This document shows positions 27,471 through 37,617 of a stretch of DNA of 64,000 nucleotides, in pieces; the first letter of the stretch is position 1; the number at the start of each line of letters is the position of its first letter. The notes below the pieces were generated by a model, which was not told where the DNA came from, did no database searches, and saw nothing but the letters and a program-made list of their open reading frames with translations. The position numbers were made by a program, and so were the translations under genes. This stretch comes from Ureibacillus composti (GTDB lineage: Bacteria; Bacillota; Bacilli; Bacillales_A; Planococcaceae): contig JAUCEP010000002.1 in assembly GCA_030348875.1 (NCBI GenBank), positions 1,133,001 through 1,197,000 on the forward strand, given 5' to 3'.

Positions 27471-28232
27471 ATGACAATTAGAAAAAAAGGAAATAAAGAG
27501 CGTTCAGGTGTATTGCCTGATAAAGTAAAAAGTCAATTTGAGGTTTTACAAAAGGAATTAAATATTTACTTCCAAAACAAACATCTTTTATACCAAGCAT
27601 TTACCCATTCATCGTATGTGAATGAGCATCGTCGAAAACTATTTACGGATAACGAACGCTTAGAATTTTTAGGTGATGCAGTATTAGAACTATCTGTATC
27701 AAAATATTTATTTGAAAAATATCCAAATATGAGTGAAGGCGAATTAACGAAATTGCGTGCAGCCATTGTATGTGAACCTTCTCTAGTGATATTTGCAAAT
27801 GAATTAAGCTTTGGCAAGTTTGTTCTTTTAGGAAAAGGTGAAGAACTTACTGGCGGTAGAGAACGTCCAGCATTATTAGCAGACGTTTTTGAATCATTTG
27901 TAGGTGCACTATATTTAGATCAAGGATTAGATACAGTTGTTGCGTTTTTAAACCGTGTTGTTTACCCAAAAGTAGAAGTTGGTGCTTTTTCGCATGTGAT
28001 GGATTTCAAAAGTCAATTACAAGAAATGATTCAACAATCAAATAATGGCTTATTACACTATGAAATTGTTGATGAAAAAGGTCCTGCACATAATCGTACT
28101 TTCGTTTCACGCGTTCTATTAAATGATCAAGAATTAGGTGTCGGCAGGGGGAAATCGAAGAAAGAGGCTGAGCAACAGGCTGCGCAAAATGCGATGATTA
28201 CGTTAAATCAGTCTATGCAAGAGGAGGAATAA
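27471..28232 (+). CDS. rnc: ribonuclease III
   Basis: Cuts double-stranded RNA in rRNA maturation, small-RNA and antisense control. The 253-residue product has the catalytic domain with the signature [17 protein letters not shown] (about 61-77) and [19 protein letters not shown], and a C-terminal double-stranded RNA-binding domain (about 178-248, with [15 protein letters not shown]). ATG at 27471 is preferred over TTG at 27465 by spacing from AGGAAGG. Directly followed by smc, as in B. subtilis. Confidence 0.95.
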   Translation: MTIRKKGNKERSGVLPDKVKSQFEVLQKELNIYFQNKHLLYQAFTHSSYVNEHRRKLFTDNERLEFLGDAVLELSVSKYLFEKYPNMSEGELTKLRAAIVCEPSLVIFANELSFGKFVLLGKGEELTGGRERPALLADVFESFVGALYLDQGLDTVVAFLNRVVYPKVEVGAFSHVMDFKSQLQEMIQQSNNGLLHYEIVDEKGPAHNRTFVSRVLLNDQELGVGRGKSKKEAEQQAAQNAMITLNQSMQEEE

Positions 28233-28233
28233 C

Positions 28234-31200
28234 ATGTTCCTGAAACGACTTGAAGTGATTGGCTTTAAATCGTTTGCAGATCGAATTGGTATTGATTTCG
28301 TTCCGGGTGTAACAGCTGTAGTTGGCCCGAATGGAAGTGGAAAAAGTAATGTAACCGATGCAATTCGTTGGGTTTTAGGGGAGCAATCAGCGAAGTCACT
28401 CCGTGGAGCAAAAATGGAAGATGTCATTTTTGCCGGGAGTGACTCCCGAAAACCTTTAAACTTTGCAGAAGTTTCGTTAATTTTAAATAATGAAGATGAA
28501 CAAATCGGAATTCCTTTTACAGAAATTAGTGTAACAAGACGTGTGTATCGTTCAGGTGACAGTGAATATTTGCTTAATAACAAGCAATGCCGCCTAAAGG
28601 ATATTACGGACTTGTTTATGGATTCTGGATTAGGTAAAGAAGCATTCTCCATCATCTCTCAAGGTCGTGTTGACGAGATTTTAAACAGTCGTCCTGACGA
28701 CAGACGAACAATTTTCGAAGAAGCTGCTGGTGTACTTAAGTACAAACTAAGAAAGAAAAAAGCAGAGCATAAATTAGTAGAAACAGATGAAAACCTCCAT
28801 CGTGTATTAGATATTTTACATGAGTTGGATAGTCGTCTTGAACCTTTACAAATGCAAGCTTCAGCAGCAAAAGATTATGTTCGGATGACGGCTGAATTAA
28901 AAGAATCCGATATTTCGTTAATCGTAACGGATTTAATCAATTTCGGACAGGATTTGCAAACCGTTAACAAAGAACACCAAGAACTACAGCAATCTGAACA
29001 ACAGCATGCAAATGAAATTTCAAGTTTTGAAGCACAAGTTGATGAAATCCGTCAAAAACTAAAATCTTTAGATGCGGTCATTGATACCGCTCAAGAACAA
29101 TTAGTTGAGGCAAGTTCTGAGTCTGAGCGCTGGGAAGGTCGCAAATTGTTAATGCAGGAGAAGCGTCAAAATGCAGAAAATCAATTAGCGCAATTAAAGC
29201 TCTCTCTACAAAATGCACAAGCTGAAGAAAAAGACCTATTGCAAGATGAGGAAGAGAAAAAACTCCAATTTGCTGAAAAACAAAAAGAAGTTCAAAAATT
29301 AAAGTCAGACATTAAGCAATTAGAATTGTCTTTAAATGTAACGGTTTCTCAAATTGAAAAAGAAATTGATCAATTTAAAGATCAATATATTGATTTACTA
29401 AATGAAGAAGCAACAGTTAAAAATGAATTGAAACATATTGAACAGCAGCTTATGCAACATGAAGAAACTGCTGAACGTATGTCAGACCGATCATCAGAAA
29501 TGGTGAAAAGACTTGAAGAAGTTTCAACAGAAAAATCAGAAATAGAGATTCAATTAGAAAACATTCAAAACGAAGTCAATGAAAAACTTGAACAATATAA
29601 TCAAGTACAAAAGAAACTAACCGCTGCAACTGCTTCGTTTGATGAAAAACAAAAGCTTTTATACCAAGCATATCAACACCACCAACAATTAAAAGCGCGT
29701 AAAGAGACACTAGCTGAATTAGAATCAGATTTTTCCGGATTCTTCCAAGGTGTAAAAGAAGTTCTTCTAGCACGTGATCGCGGTGAAGTTCATGGAATCG
29801 TTGGTGCGGTTGCAGAACTGATTCAGGTTGAGGGGAAATTCTCACAAGCCATTGAAACAGCGTTGGGTGCTGCGTCTCAACATATTGTTACGAATACAGA
29901 ACAGGATGCCCAAAAAGCTATCGGTTGGTTAAAACTGAAACGTGCTGGACGAGCAACATTCTTACCAAAAACTGTCATGAAGTCTCGTAAGCTTCAAGAG
30001 TCACAATTTATGACAGCAGTAAACCATCCTGCCTTTGTTAGTCTTGCTCATGAACTAGTAAAATTTGATGAATCTAATCGCACAATTGTAGAAAATTTAC
30101 TAGGAAATGTTTTGGTTGCAGAGAATTTGCAAGGGGCTAGTGAAATAGCGAGAAGCTGTGGGTACCGATATCGTGTTGTCACACTTGAAGGAGACATCGT
30201 AAACGCGGGAGGTTCTCTAACAGGTGGTGCTTCGAAGCAACAATCCTCTCTATTTACTCGTAAAGCAGAGCTTGATCAGTTAACGATTAAATTAGAACAA
30301 ATGGAAGCTTCTATAGGGCAAGCGGAAAAATCTGTAAATTCAGAGAAGAATACGGTTGTACAGCTCCGTGAACAACTTGAAGAATCTAAAATTCAAGGGG
30401 AACACTTGCGAAAAGTTGAAATGGAATATCGTTCTAAATTCCTTGAACTTGAAGTACAAGAAAAAAGTTTAAAAAATACAGTAAATGCAACAACTTCTGA
30501 GCAATCAACAGCTTCATCTCGTAAAGTATCTTTACAAACTCAAAAAGAGGAAGCGTTAAGTCGTTTGGAACAGTTAAAAGTTGAACTTCAAGAAATCAAT
30601 GAGACTGTCGAACAACTATCGCAAGCAAAGTTGCAAGGAGAGACAGAAAAAGACGTTTTACGTGAACAATCTGCACAAAAACGTTCTGAATTAGCTGTTT
30701 TACAAGAACAAGTAGGCCAACTACAAATTGCTACAGCAGACCTTGCATTAAAACGCACAAAAGCAAAGCAACAAGTCGACACTATTTCCCAAGAAATACA
30801 GTGGCTTCAAAATGATGGTGCAAATGGACCGTCTGATTCAGAAATCGATGAAACGCTACGTTCATGGACTGTGAAAAAAGAACAGTTAACGAATGAAATC
30901 TACAAAAATCGACAAATGCGTTTAGAGTTAAATCAAAAATTGACTGAACTTGAAGAACAGTTAAAAGAAATGCAACGTATCCATAAAGGATTTTTAGATG
31001 CGCTACGAGCTATCGAAGTAAAACGAAGTCGTTTTGAGTTTGAAATTAATCGATTACATACACAATTAGAAGAGCAGTATGAAATGGAGTATGAAGAAGC
31101 GGTCGAACAAGCTGTAGAAATTGAAAATATTGATCAAATACGAAGAAAAGTAAAATTACTCAAACAATCAATTGAAGAGCTTGGTCCAGTCAATTTATCA

Positions 31201-31791
31201 GCTATCGATGAGTATGATCGAGTGTTAGAGCGGCATACATTCTTAACGGAACAGCGTAATGATTTACTAGCCGCTCAAGATACATTGCACGAAGCCATTA
31301 AAGAGATGGATGAAGAAATGACGACTCGTTTTATAGAGTCGTTCACAAACATTCGTGTCCAATTTAGACATGTATTCCGTGAACTTTTTGGCGGTGGACA
31401 AGCGGATTTAATCTTAATTGACCCAGAAAATCTTCTGGAAACTGGTGTTGAAATTGTAGCACAACCTCCTGGTAAAAAACTTCAAAACCTAAGTTTGTTA
31501 TCTGGTGGAGAAAGAGCATTAACAGCCATTGCGCTTTTATTTGCGATTTTAAATACGCGTCCTGTTCCATTTGTTATTTTAGATGAAGTTGAAGCAGCGC
31601 TAGACGAAGCAAATGTTGAGCGATATAGTTCATACTTAAACAAATTAAGTAGTGAAACTCAATTCATCGTCATTACCCATCGTAAAGGAACAATGGAAGG
31701 CGCAGACGTATTATACGGTATTACTATGCAGGAATCCGGTGTGTCTAAGCTTGTTTCAGTAAAACTTGAAGAAGAAGCCGTATTGCAGTAA
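28234..31791 (+). CDS. smc: chromosome condensation and segregation SMC ATPase
   Basis: SMC with ScpA/ScpB forms the condensin that entraps and aligns chromosome arms. The 1185-residue product has Walker A GPNGSGKSN (31-39), a long coiled coil, a hinge around residues 500-680 (GIVGAVAELIQVEGKFSQAI to NAGGSLTGGASK), a second coiled coil, the ABC signature LSGGERALTAIAL near 1089 and Walker B VILDEVEAALDEAN near 1113. Normal length. It starts 1 bp after the rnc stop and is followed by ftsY. Confidence 0.97.
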   Translation: MFLKRLEVIGFKSFADRIGIDFVPGVTAVVGPNGSGKSNVTDAIRWVLGEQSAKSLRGAKMEDVIFAGSDSRKPLNFAEVSLILNNEDEQIGIPFTEISVTRRVYRSGDSEYLLNNKQCRLKDITDLFMDSGLGKEAFSIISQGRVDEILNSRPDDRRTIFEEAAGVLKYKLRKKKAEHKLVETDENLHRVLDILHELDSRLEPLQMQASAAKDYVRMTAELKESDISLIVTDLINFGQDLQTVNKEHQELQQSEQQHANEISSFEAQVDEIRQKLKSLDAVIDTAQEQLVEASSESERWEGRKLLMQEKRQNAENQLAQLKLSLQNAQAEEKDLLQDEEEKKLQFAEKQKEVQKLKSDIKQLELSLNVTVSQIEKEIDQFKDQYIDLLNEEATVKNELKHIEQQLMQHEETAERMSDRSSEMVKRLEEVSTEKSEIEIQLENIQNEVNEKLEQYNQVQKKLTAATASFDEKQKLLYQAYQHHQQLKARKETLAELESDFSGFFQGVKEVLLARDRGEVHGIVGAVAELIQVEGKFSQAIETALGAASQHIVTNTEQDAQKAIGWLKLKRAGRATFLPKTVMKSRKLQESQFMTAVNHPAFVSLAHELVKFDESNRTIVENLLGNVLVAENLQGASEIARSCGYRYRVVTLEGDIVNAGGSLTGGASKQQSSLFTRKAELDQLTIKLEQMEASIGQAEKSVNSEKNTVVQLREQLEESKIQGEHLRKVEMEYRSKFLELEVQEKSLKNTVNATTSEQSTASSRKVSLQTQKEEALSRLEQLKVELQEINETVEQLSQAKLQGETEKDVLREQSAQKRSELAVLQEQVGQLQIATADLALKRTKAKQQVDTISQEIQWLQNDGANGPSDSEIDETLRSWTVKKEQLTNEIYKNRQMRLELNQKLTELEEQLKEMQRIHKGFLDALRAIEVKRSRFEFEINRLHTQLEEQYEMEYEEAVEQAVEIENIDQIRRKVKLLKQSIEELGPVNLSAIDEYDRVLERHTFLTEQRNDLLAAQDTLHEAIKEMDEEMTTRFIESFTNIRVQFRHVFRELFGGGQADLILIDPENLLETGVEIVAQPPGKKLQNLSLLSGGERALTAIALLFAILNTRPVPFVILDEVEAALDEANVERYSSYLNKLSSETQFIVITHRKGTMEGADVLYGITMQESGVSKLVSVKLEEEAVLQ

Positions 31792-31804
31792 AGGAGCGGA
31801 AATT

Positions 31805-33058
31805 ATGAGCTTTTTTAAACGATTAAAAGAAAAATTAGTAGGTAGTTCTGAAGAAGAAAAGGTTCAAAAAGTAGAACAAGATGAAGCTGAGGCGAAAATA
31901 GAAGAGCCCGCTCAAGTTGATGAAGTGACAGCAGAAGAACCTGATGTTGAAACAGACCCAACTCTTGAAGAACTAGAAGAACCAACTAATATTGAATTCG
32001 AAGAAGAACCGGATGTAGAATTGGATCCAGCTGTCGAAGAGGAAGAGACATCTGAAGAAGAAACTGAAACTCAAGAAAAGAAACCTTCAGCTTGGTCAAT
32101 TACGCAGAAATTCAAAATGGGCTTAGCCAAAACACGTAATTCATTTACGTCAAAAGTAAATGATTTAGTTGCCCGTTATCGTAAAGTTGACGAAGACTTC
32201 TTTGAAGAACTTGAAGACGTGTTGTTACAAGCAGACGTTGGGTTTGAAACAGTAATGGAATTAATGGATAAATTGCGTTTTGAAGTGCAACGTAAAAACA
32301 TTAAAGACACAGAAGGGATCCAAACGATCATTTCTGAGAAGTTAGTTGAGATTTATGAAGCTGGCGAAGATCATATTGCTGAATTAAATCTACAACCTAA
32401 AGGTGAATTAACGGTTATTTTATTCGTTGGAGTAAATGGTGTAGGGAAAACGACAACAATCGGAAAACTTGCACACCGTTTAAAATCCCAAGGTAAATCA
32501 GTCGTACTGGCAGCAGGTGATACGTTCCGAGCGGGAGCCATTGACCAATTACAAGTATGGGGAGACCGCGTTGGTTGTGAAGTCATTAAACAATCAGAAG
32601 GTAGCGACCCAGCAGCAGTCATTTATGATGCCATTCATGCAGCGAAAAAGCGCGGTGCGGATGTATTAATTTGCGATACAGCGGGCCGTCTGCAAAATAA
32701 AGTGAACTTAATGAAAGAGCTAGAAAAGGTTCATCGCGTCATTACTCGTGAGATTCCAGATGCGCCACACGAAGTATTATTAGCGCTTGATGCAACAACG
32801 GGTCAAAATGCCCTAATCCAGGCTCAAACGTTTAAAGAAGCGACAAATGTTTCAGGAATCGTTTTAACGAAATTAGACGGTACAGCAAAAGGTGGTATCG
32901 TCCTTGCCATCCGCAACAAACTACACATTCCAGTTAAATTTGTTGGTCTAGGTGAAAAAATGGATGACCTTCAACCATTCGATGCTGAACGTTACGTTTA
33001 CGGATTGTTTGCAGAAGGACTAGAAAAAGAACTACAAAAGGTAGATACTGAAGAATAA
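31805..33058 (+). CDS. ftsY: signal recognition particle receptor FtsY
   Basis: Membrane-bound SRP receptor GTPase that docks ribosome-SRP complexes at SecYEG. The 417-residue product has an amphipathic start ([13 protein letters not shown]), a very acidic A region (about 20-95) containing two related EEPDVExDP-type segments, then the NG domain with [10 protein letters not shown] (about 209), [19 protein letters not shown] and [10 protein letters not shown]. The ATG at 31805 follows aaaggag; the upstream frame inside smc is ignored. A strong terminator follows. Confidence 0.96.
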   Translation: MSFFKRLKEKLVGSSEEEKVQKVEQDEAEAKIEEPAQVDEVTAEEPDVETDPTLEELEEPTNIEFEEEPDVELDPAVEEEETSEEETETQEKKPSAWSITQKFKMGLAKTRNSFTSKVNDLVARYRKVDEDFFEELEDVLLQADVGFETVMELMDKLRFEVQRKNIKDTEGIQTIISEKLVEIYEAGEDHIAELNLQPKGELTVILFVGVNGVGKTTTIGKLAHRLKSQGKSVVLAAGDTFRAGAIDQLQVWGDRVGCEVIKQSEGSDPAAVIYDAIHAAKKRGADVLICDTAGRLQNKVNLMKELEKVHRVITREIPDAPHEVLLALDATTGQNALIQAQTFKEATNVSGIVLTKLDGTAKGGIVLAIRNKLHIPVKFVGLGEKMDDLQPFDAERYVYGLFAEGLEKELQKVDTEE

Positions 33059-33065
33059 TAAAAAG

Positions 33066-33097
33066 CGCCCGTTGTTGAATCAACGGGCGTTTTTTTG
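33066..33097 (+). terminator. rnc-smc-ftsY terminator
   Basis: CGCCCGTTG (33066-33074), 6-nt loop, CAACGGGCG (33081-33089), then seven T. A textbook intrinsic terminator. Confidence 0.95.
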
Positions 33098-33220
33098 TGT
33101 TCGTACGGTTGTTAATGTTGTATGGGAGGAAAAAGCAATTGGGGAGGGTGGATGAATCCAGTATGTTTCAAGCTAGTACGAAAACACTCCGCATTCCTCT
33201 ATCAAATCAAGGAATTTCCC

Positions 33221-33250
33221 TTGACAGTAACTCATTAAAACAGATATGAT
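33221..33250 (+). promoter_or_regulatory. ylxM-ffh promoter (sigma-A type)
   Basis: A perfect TTGACA at 33221-33226 and TATGAT at 33245-33250, separated by 18 bp, lie 34 bp ahead of the ylxM start and behind the ftsY terminator, giving ylxM-ffh its own transcription start. Confidence 0.75.
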
Positions 33251-33283
33251 ACAATAGACAAAATATGATTGGAGAGATATTTG

Positions 33284-33619
33284 ATGCTACTTGAAAAGAC
33301 AACACGCATGAACTTTCTCTTCGACTTTTATCAAGCACTTCTAACTGATAAACAACGTAGTTATATGGAACTTTATTATTTAGACGACCATTCTCTAGGA
33401 GAAATCGCTGAAAGCTATAAAGTTTCACGTCAAGCTGTTTACGATAATATTCGTAGAACAGAGTCGATGCTTGAAGAATATGAAGAAAAATTACGTTTAT
33501 TTGAAAAATTTCAGCAACGTCAAGTGATTTTAGATCAATTGGCAGCTGTGATTCAACAAGGTTCTTCATCTAATGAAGAATGTTTAGCCCTAATAGGACA
33601 ATTGAAGGAAACGGATTAG
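33284..33619 (+). CDS. ylxM: YlxM family helix-turn-helix protein, SRP-associated
   Basis: YlxM is a small winged/sigma-70-region-4-like protein encoded with ffh; in Streptococcus it is known to act with the signal recognition particle. The 111-residue product has [20 protein letters not shown] and [19 protein letters not shown], a clear HTH, then a Glu-rich helical end. ATG at 33284 with GGAGAG; a TTG start at 33269 is less likely. The stop is 11 bp before ffh. Confidence 0.92.
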   Translation: MLLEKTTRMNFLFDFYQALLTDKQRSYMELYYLDDHSLGEIAESYKVSRQAVYDNIRRTESMLEEYEEKLRLFEKFQQRQVILDQLAAVIQQGSSSNEECLALIGQLKETD

Positions 33620-33630
33620 GAGGCGAAACA

Positions 33631-34989
33631 ATGGCATTTGAAGGATTAGCGGAACGACTCCAGGGGACAATCCAAAAGATTAAAGGTAAAGGGAAAGTAA
33701 CCGAACAAGACGTTAAAGAAATGATGCGTGAAGTTCGTTTCGCGTTAATTGAAGCTGACGTTAACTTAAAAGTTGTAAAAGAGTTTGTTAAAAAAGTAAG
33801 TGAACGTGCAGTCGGTGTAGAAGTTTTGAAAAGCTTAACACCTGGTCAACAAGTCATTAAGATTGTACAAGATGAGTTGACATCGTTAATGGGTGGCGAA
33901 CAAAGTCCAATTAAATTCAATACAAAGCCACCAACAGTTATTATGATGGTTGGTTTACAAGGGGCAGGGAAAACAACTACCTCTGGTAAACTAGCAAACG
34001 TTTTAAGAAAAAAATATAACCGCAAACCTTTATTGGTTGCAGCTGACGTGTATCGTCCTGCAGCGGTTCAACAGCTTCAAACATTAGGAAAGCAGCTTTC
34101 CCTTCCTGTTTTCTCACTTGGAACAGATGTTTCTCCTGTAGAAATTGCACGCCAAGCGATTGAACATGCAAAAGAAGAGCATTTAGATGTGGTCATTATC
34201 GATACAGCAGGTCGATTACATATCGATGAAGAACTAATGGATGAATTAAAAAACATTCGTGCTTTAAAAGAGCCAGATGAAGTCTTTTTAGTTGTTGATG
34301 CCATGACAGGTCAAGACGCTGTCAATGTTGCACAAAGCTTTAACGAAACAGTAGGCATTTCAGGTGTTGTTCTAACAAAACTTGATGGAGATACACGTGG
34401 TGGTGCTGCACTATCTATTCGTTCTGTAACAGAAAAGCCAATTAAATTTGTCGGTATGGGTGAAAAAATGGATGCTCTTGAACCATTCCACCCTGAACGT
34501 ATGGCTTCTCGTATTTTAGGAATGGGTGACGTATTATCATTAATTGAAAAGGCTCAAGCAAACGTCGATATGGAAAAAGCGAAAGAGCTTGAAACTAAAT
34601 TAATGACTCAATCCATCACTTTAGATGATTTTGTTGAGCAATTGCAACAGGTGAAAAAGATGGGGCCGCTTGAAGACATTCTGAAAATGTTACCAGGTGC
34701 CAATAAAATTAAGGGCCTAGATAATGTTAAAGTAGATGAAAAGCAAATGGGGCGTATTGAAGCCATCATTTATTCCATGACGCCTGCTGAAAAAAAGAAC
34801 CCAGAGATCATGAATGCAAGCCGCAAAAAACGTATTGCAAAAGGATCAGGTACTTCAATTCAGGAAGTCAATCGTTTACTAAAACAGTTTGAAGACATGA
34901 AGAAAATGATGAAACAGATGACTGGTATGACTCAAGGTAAAGGTAAGAAAAAGATGAAGCTACCAGGCTTAGACTCGCTATTTAAGTAA
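33631..34989 (+). CDS. ffh: signal recognition particle GTPase Ffh
   Basis: Ffh with 4.5S/scRNA forms SRP and targets nascent membrane proteins to FtsY. The 452-residue product has the N domain, the G domain with GLQGAGKTTT (about 109), DTAGR, TKLDGDTRGGA, and the Met-rich M domain (about 300-445) ending MKQMTGMTQGKGKKKMKLPG. The ATG at 33631 follows ttaggagg. A longer open frame from 33580 overlaps ylxM and is not used. Confidence 0.97.
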   Translation: MAFEGLAERLQGTIQKIKGKGKVTEQDVKEMMREVRFALIEADVNLKVVKEFVKKVSERAVGVEVLKSLTPGQQVIKIVQDELTSLMGGEQSPIKFNTKPPTVIMMVGLQGAGKTTTSGKLANVLRKKYNRKPLLVAADVYRPAAVQQLQTLGKQLSLPVFSLGTDVSPVEIARQAIEHAKEEHLDVVIIDTAGRLHIDEELMDELKNIRALKEPDEVFLVVDAMTGQDAVNVAQSFNETVGISGVVLTKLDGDTRGGAALSIRSVTEKPIKFVGMGEKMDALEPFHPERMASRILGMGDVLSLIEKAQANVDMEKAKELETKLMTQSITLDDFVEQLQQVKKMGPLEDILKMLPGANKIKGLDNVKVDEKQMGRIEAIIYSMTPAEKKNPEIMNASRKKRIAKGSGTSIQEVNRLLKQFEDMKKMMKQMTGMTQGKGKKKMKLPGLDSLFK

Positions 34990-35060
34990 CATTGAATCAT
35001 CAATTTTACTTGCAAGAATTCAAATTTTTTGTTAAAAATATATGTGTTAAGAAAAAACAC

Positions 35061-35089
35061 TTTACAAACAACACAAACATTGATAATAT
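35061..35089 (+). promoter_or_regulatory. probable rpsP promoter
   Basis: TTTACA (35061-35066), 17-bp spacer, TAATAT (35084-35089), placed 39 bp before the rpsP start codon in an AT-rich gap after ffh. Matches are moderate. Confidence 0.5.
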
Positions 35090-35127
35090 ACTATCTTGTG
35101 TGAAACTTATTCGGAGGTGCAAATAAA

Positions 35128-35400
35128 ATGGCAGTAAAAATTCGTTTAAAACGTATGGGAGCAAAAAAATCTCCTTTCTATCGTATCGTAGTTGCTGACT
35201 CTCGTTCACCACGTGACGGACGTCAAATTGAAACAGTAGGTACTTACAACCCACTTACAAAACCAGCAACAGTTAACATCGATGAAGAGAAAGCTCTTAA
35301 ATGGTTAACTGATGGTGCAAAACCATCTGATACTGTACGTAACCTGTTCTCAGAACAAGGGATCATGGAAAAATTCCATAACCAAAAATTCAGTAAATAA
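35128..35400 (+). CDS. rpsP: 30S ribosomal protein S16
   Basis: Early-binding 30S subunit protein. The 90-residue product reads [20 protein letters not shown] and contains [12 protein letters not shown] and the LGTYNP-like VGTYNPL motif. Full length for the family. Strong ribosome site (cggaggtg). khpA follows 14 bp later with its own site. Confidence 0.97.
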   Translation: MAVKIRLKRMGAKKSPFYRIVVADSRSPRDGRQIETVGTYNPLTKPATVNIDEEKALKWLTDGAKPSDTVRNLFSEQGIMEKFHNQKFSK

Positions 35401-35414
35401 TCGGAGGTGCCGTT

Positions 35415-35648
35415 ATGCAGCAGCTGATTGAAACAATCGTAAAACCATTAGTCGATTATCCAGATGACGTTCGGATCGAAACGGACGAGAATTCGAGTCG
35501 AATTGTTTATAAGCTTTTTGTTAATCCAGAGGATCGAGGAAAAGTAATAGGCAAGCAAGGTCGTGTCGCAAAGGCGATTCGTACAATTGTTTACTCAGCA
35601 GCTAGCGGTTACCATAAGAAAAAGACATATGTCGATATATTAGACTGA
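35415..35648 (+). CDS. khpA: KH-domain RNA-binding protein KhpA (YlqC)
   Basis: Small RNA-binding protein that pairs with KhpB (Jag) in Gram-positives and influences cell size and division. The 77-residue product has a single KH domain with the GxxG loop in GKVIGKQGRVAKAIRTI. Located after rpsP as in B. subtilis; the ylqD gene that follows in B. subtilis is absent here. Confidence 0.92.
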   Translation: MQQLIETIVKPLVDYPDDVRIETDENSSRIVYKLFVNPEDRGKVIGKQGRVAKAIRTIVYSAASGYHKKKTYVDILD

Positions 35649-35652
35649 AACC

Positions 35653-35685
35653 AAGGAGGGAACTTATGCTGTTCTCTCCTTTTTA
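35653..35685 (+). terminator. rpsP-khpA terminator
   Basis: AAGGAGGGAAC (35653-35663) pairs with GTTCTCTCCTT (35671-35681) with one mismatch, then a T-run. The left arm also resembles a ribosome site in front of a 15-codon frame, which is probably accidental. Confidence 0.8.
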
Positions 35686-35788
35686 TTATAATGAAAGTGA
35701 ATTCGTCACATAATGGATAAATAGACTTTGTAACATAAAAATTATAAATAGCTTCACGGGATTAATCGTGACAAAAGAGGTGAATTAC

Positions 35789-36307
35789 TTGGAATGGTTT
35801 AACGTAGGAAGAATTGTGAATACACACGGAATTCGTGGGGAAGTGCGTGTTATTTCATCAACCGACTTTGAAGATGTTCGATTTGCACCGGGCAGTAAGT
35901 TAGCAGTATTTAAAAAAGATGATAAAAAACCAATTTGGGTAACGGTTGAAAGTGCTCGTAGACATAAAAACTTTATCCTATTAACATTTGAAGGATTAAA
36001 CAACATTAACCTCGTAGAACACTTTAAAGAGGGTATGTTAAAAATCACGAAAGATCAATTAGATGAAGATGTGCTTGAAGAAAATGAGTTCTACTATTTT
36101 GAAATCATTGGTTGTGATGTGGTTTCAGAAGAAGGTGAGCACATGGGCGTTGTAACAGAAATATTAGAAACAGGCGCCAATGATGTTTGGGAAGTGAAAG
36201 ATTCAAATGGCAAAAAACACTATATTCCATACATTGAAGACGTTGTGAAAGATATTGACCTAGATGAAAAGAAAATCACCATTCACGTGATGGAAGGGTT
36301 ATTTTAA
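35789..36307 (+). CDS. rimM: 16S rRNA maturation factor RimM
   Basis: Binds S19 and assists assembly of the 30S head. The 172-residue product has an N-terminal barrel ([18 protein letters not shown]) and a C-terminal PRC barrel with GANDVWEVK and [12 protein letters not shown]. The TTG at 35789 is chosen because AAAGAGGTG lies just ahead; the GTG at 35768 lacks a ribosome site. Its stop overlaps the trmD ATG by one base, the conserved coupling. Confidence 0.93.
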   Translation: MEWFNVGRIVNTHGIRGEVRVISSTDFEDVRFAPGSKLAVFKKDDKKPIWVTVESARRHKNFILLTFEGLNNINLVEHFKEGMLKITKDQLDEDVLEENEFYYFEIIGCDVVSEEGEHMGVVTEILETGANDVWEVKDSNGKKHYIPYIEDVVKDIDLDEKKITIHVMEGLF

Positions 36308-37038
36308 TGAATATACACGTTTTAAGTTTGTTCCCAGAAATGTTTACTGGCGTTTTTGGAGCATCCATTCTTAAGAAAGCTCAAGAAAAGGGAGCAGTGA
36401 ATTTAGCGGTTTCCGATATTCGTACTTTTTCGAATAATAAACATAACCAAGTAGATGATTATCCATATGGTGGTGGTGCAGGAATGGTTCTAAAACCAGA
36501 GCCAATGTTCCATGCAGTCGAAAAAATTACGGAAGGTCGTAACCCTAGAATCATTTTGATGTGTCCGCAAGGTGAACGTTTTACGCAAAAAAAAGCAGAG
36601 GAATTAGCCAAAGAAGAGGAACTTGTCTTCTTATGTGGTCACTATGAAGGGTATGATGAGCGAATTCGCCAATACCTTGTGACAGATGAAATCTCGATTG
36701 GTGATTTTGTGTTAACAGGTGGGGAGCTGCCCGCAATGACGGTCATTGATGCAGTTGTTCGTTTACTTCCTGGGGTGTTAGGTCAAGAAGATTCACATAT
36801 TCATGATTCGTTCTCTACAGGTTTATTAGAACATCCTCATTACACACGTCCTGCTGATTTTAGAGGGATGAAGGTGCCAGATATCTTAATGTCAGGCAAC
36901 CATGCAAAAATTGATCAGTGGCGTGAAGAACAGTCTTTAAAACGAACATTTGAAAGACGACCAGATTTACTTGAAGAAATGGACTTAACTAAAGAACAAC
37001 TAGCCTATATTGAAAGTCTAAAAAAAGAAAAAGAATAA
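36307..37038 (+). CDS. trmD: tRNA (guanine-37-N1) methyltransferase
   Basis: Methylates G37 next to the anticodon to prevent frameshifting. The 243-residue SPOUT enzyme starts [20 protein letters not shown] and has [44 protein letters not shown] and [10 protein letters not shown]. Normal length. It overlaps rimM by 1 nt; the rplS leader follows. Confidence 0.97.
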   Translation: MNIHVLSLFPEMFTGVFGASILKKAQEKGAVNLAVSDIRTFSNNKHNQVDDYPYGGGAGMVLKPEPMFHAVEKITEGRNPRIILMCPQGERFTQKKAEELAKEEELVFLCGHYEGYDERIRQYLVTDEISIGDFVLTGGELPAMTVIDAVVRLLPGVLGQEDSHIHDSFSTGLLEHPHYTRPADFRGMKVPDILMSGNHAKIDQWREEQSLKRTFERRPDLLEEMDLTKEQLAYIESLKKEKE

Positions 37039-37046
37039 GATAAAAC

Positions 37047-37076
37047 ATTGCAAACAATAGTGAATTTATGTTATTA
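37047..37076 (+). promoter_or_regulatory. possible rplS promoter
   Basis: TTGCAA (37047-37052), 18-bp spacer and TATTAT (37071-37076) in the trmD-rplS gap, just ahead of a structured leader. It would allow separate high expression of L19. Confidence 0.45.
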
Positions 37077-37084
37077 TACATTCT

Positions 37085-37160
37085 GTGCTTCTATAAGGGG
37101 CACTTATATTACGGTGTTCCGCTGTGGCCGTTAGAGGACTATAAGAGCATCTGTACGAGG
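37085..37160 (+). promoter_or_regulatory. probable L19 ribosomal protein leader RNA
   Basis: The segment between trmD and rplS is more GC-rich than the flanks and can fold (ctataaggggc.. with GGTGTTCCGCTGTGGCC and the ..ctataagagc end). Bacillota rplS genes are known to carry an autoregulatory L19 leader at this place. I recognise position and base composition rather than a verified covariance match. Confidence 0.45.
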
Positions 37161-37170
37161 AGAGAATTAT

Positions 37171-37515
37171 ATGTCAAACATTATCGCAGAAATTACTAAA
37201 GATCAACTTCGTTCTGATCTTCCAACATTCCGTCCAGGAGACACTGTACGTGTACACGTAAAAGTAGTTGAAGGTACTCGTGAGCGTATCCAACTTTTTG
37301 AAGGTGTTGTAATCAAACGTCGTGGTGGCGGAATCAGCGAAACTTTCACAGTTCGTAAAATTTCTTACGGTGTTGGTGTTGAACGTACATTCCCTGTACA
37401 CACTCCAAAAATCGCTAACTTAGAAGTTGTTCGCCGTGGTAAAGTACGTCGCGCTAAACTTTACTATTTACGTAACCTACGTGGTAAAGCTGCACGTATT
37501 AAAGAAATTCGCTAA
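37171..37515 (+). CDS. rplS: 50S ribosomal protein L19
   Basis: Located at the 30S-50S interface. The 114-residue product has [20 protein letters not shown], the [19 protein letters not shown] segment and the end [18 protein letters not shown]. Full length. Preceded by a good ribosome site (gaggagag) and followed by a terminator. Confidence 0.97.
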   Translation: MSNIIAEITKDQLRSDLPTFRPGDTVRVHVKVVEGTRERIQLFEGVVIKRRGGGISETFTVRKISYGVGVERTFPVHTPKIANLEVVRRGKVRRAKLYYLRNLRGKAARIKEIR

Positions 37516-37530
37516 TAACTTTTTAAAAGA

Positions 37531-37565
37531 GGGGGCTTGGAATAATCAAGCTCCCTTTCTTTTTG
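37531..37565 (+). terminator. rplS terminator
   Basis: GGGGGCTTG (37531-37539) pairs with CAAGCTCCC (37547-37555, one G-T pair), then TTTCTTTTT. Confidence 0.88.
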
Positions 37566-37617
37566 CTTGTCAATAATAGTCAATATACAATAAAATGGTG
37601 TCAAGGGGGACATCGGA

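Noticed and set aside
35665-35712. 15-codon frame after khpA with a good ribosome site
   Set aside because: The ribosome-site-like sequence is the left arm of the khpA terminator hairpin, and the peptide resembles nothing known.
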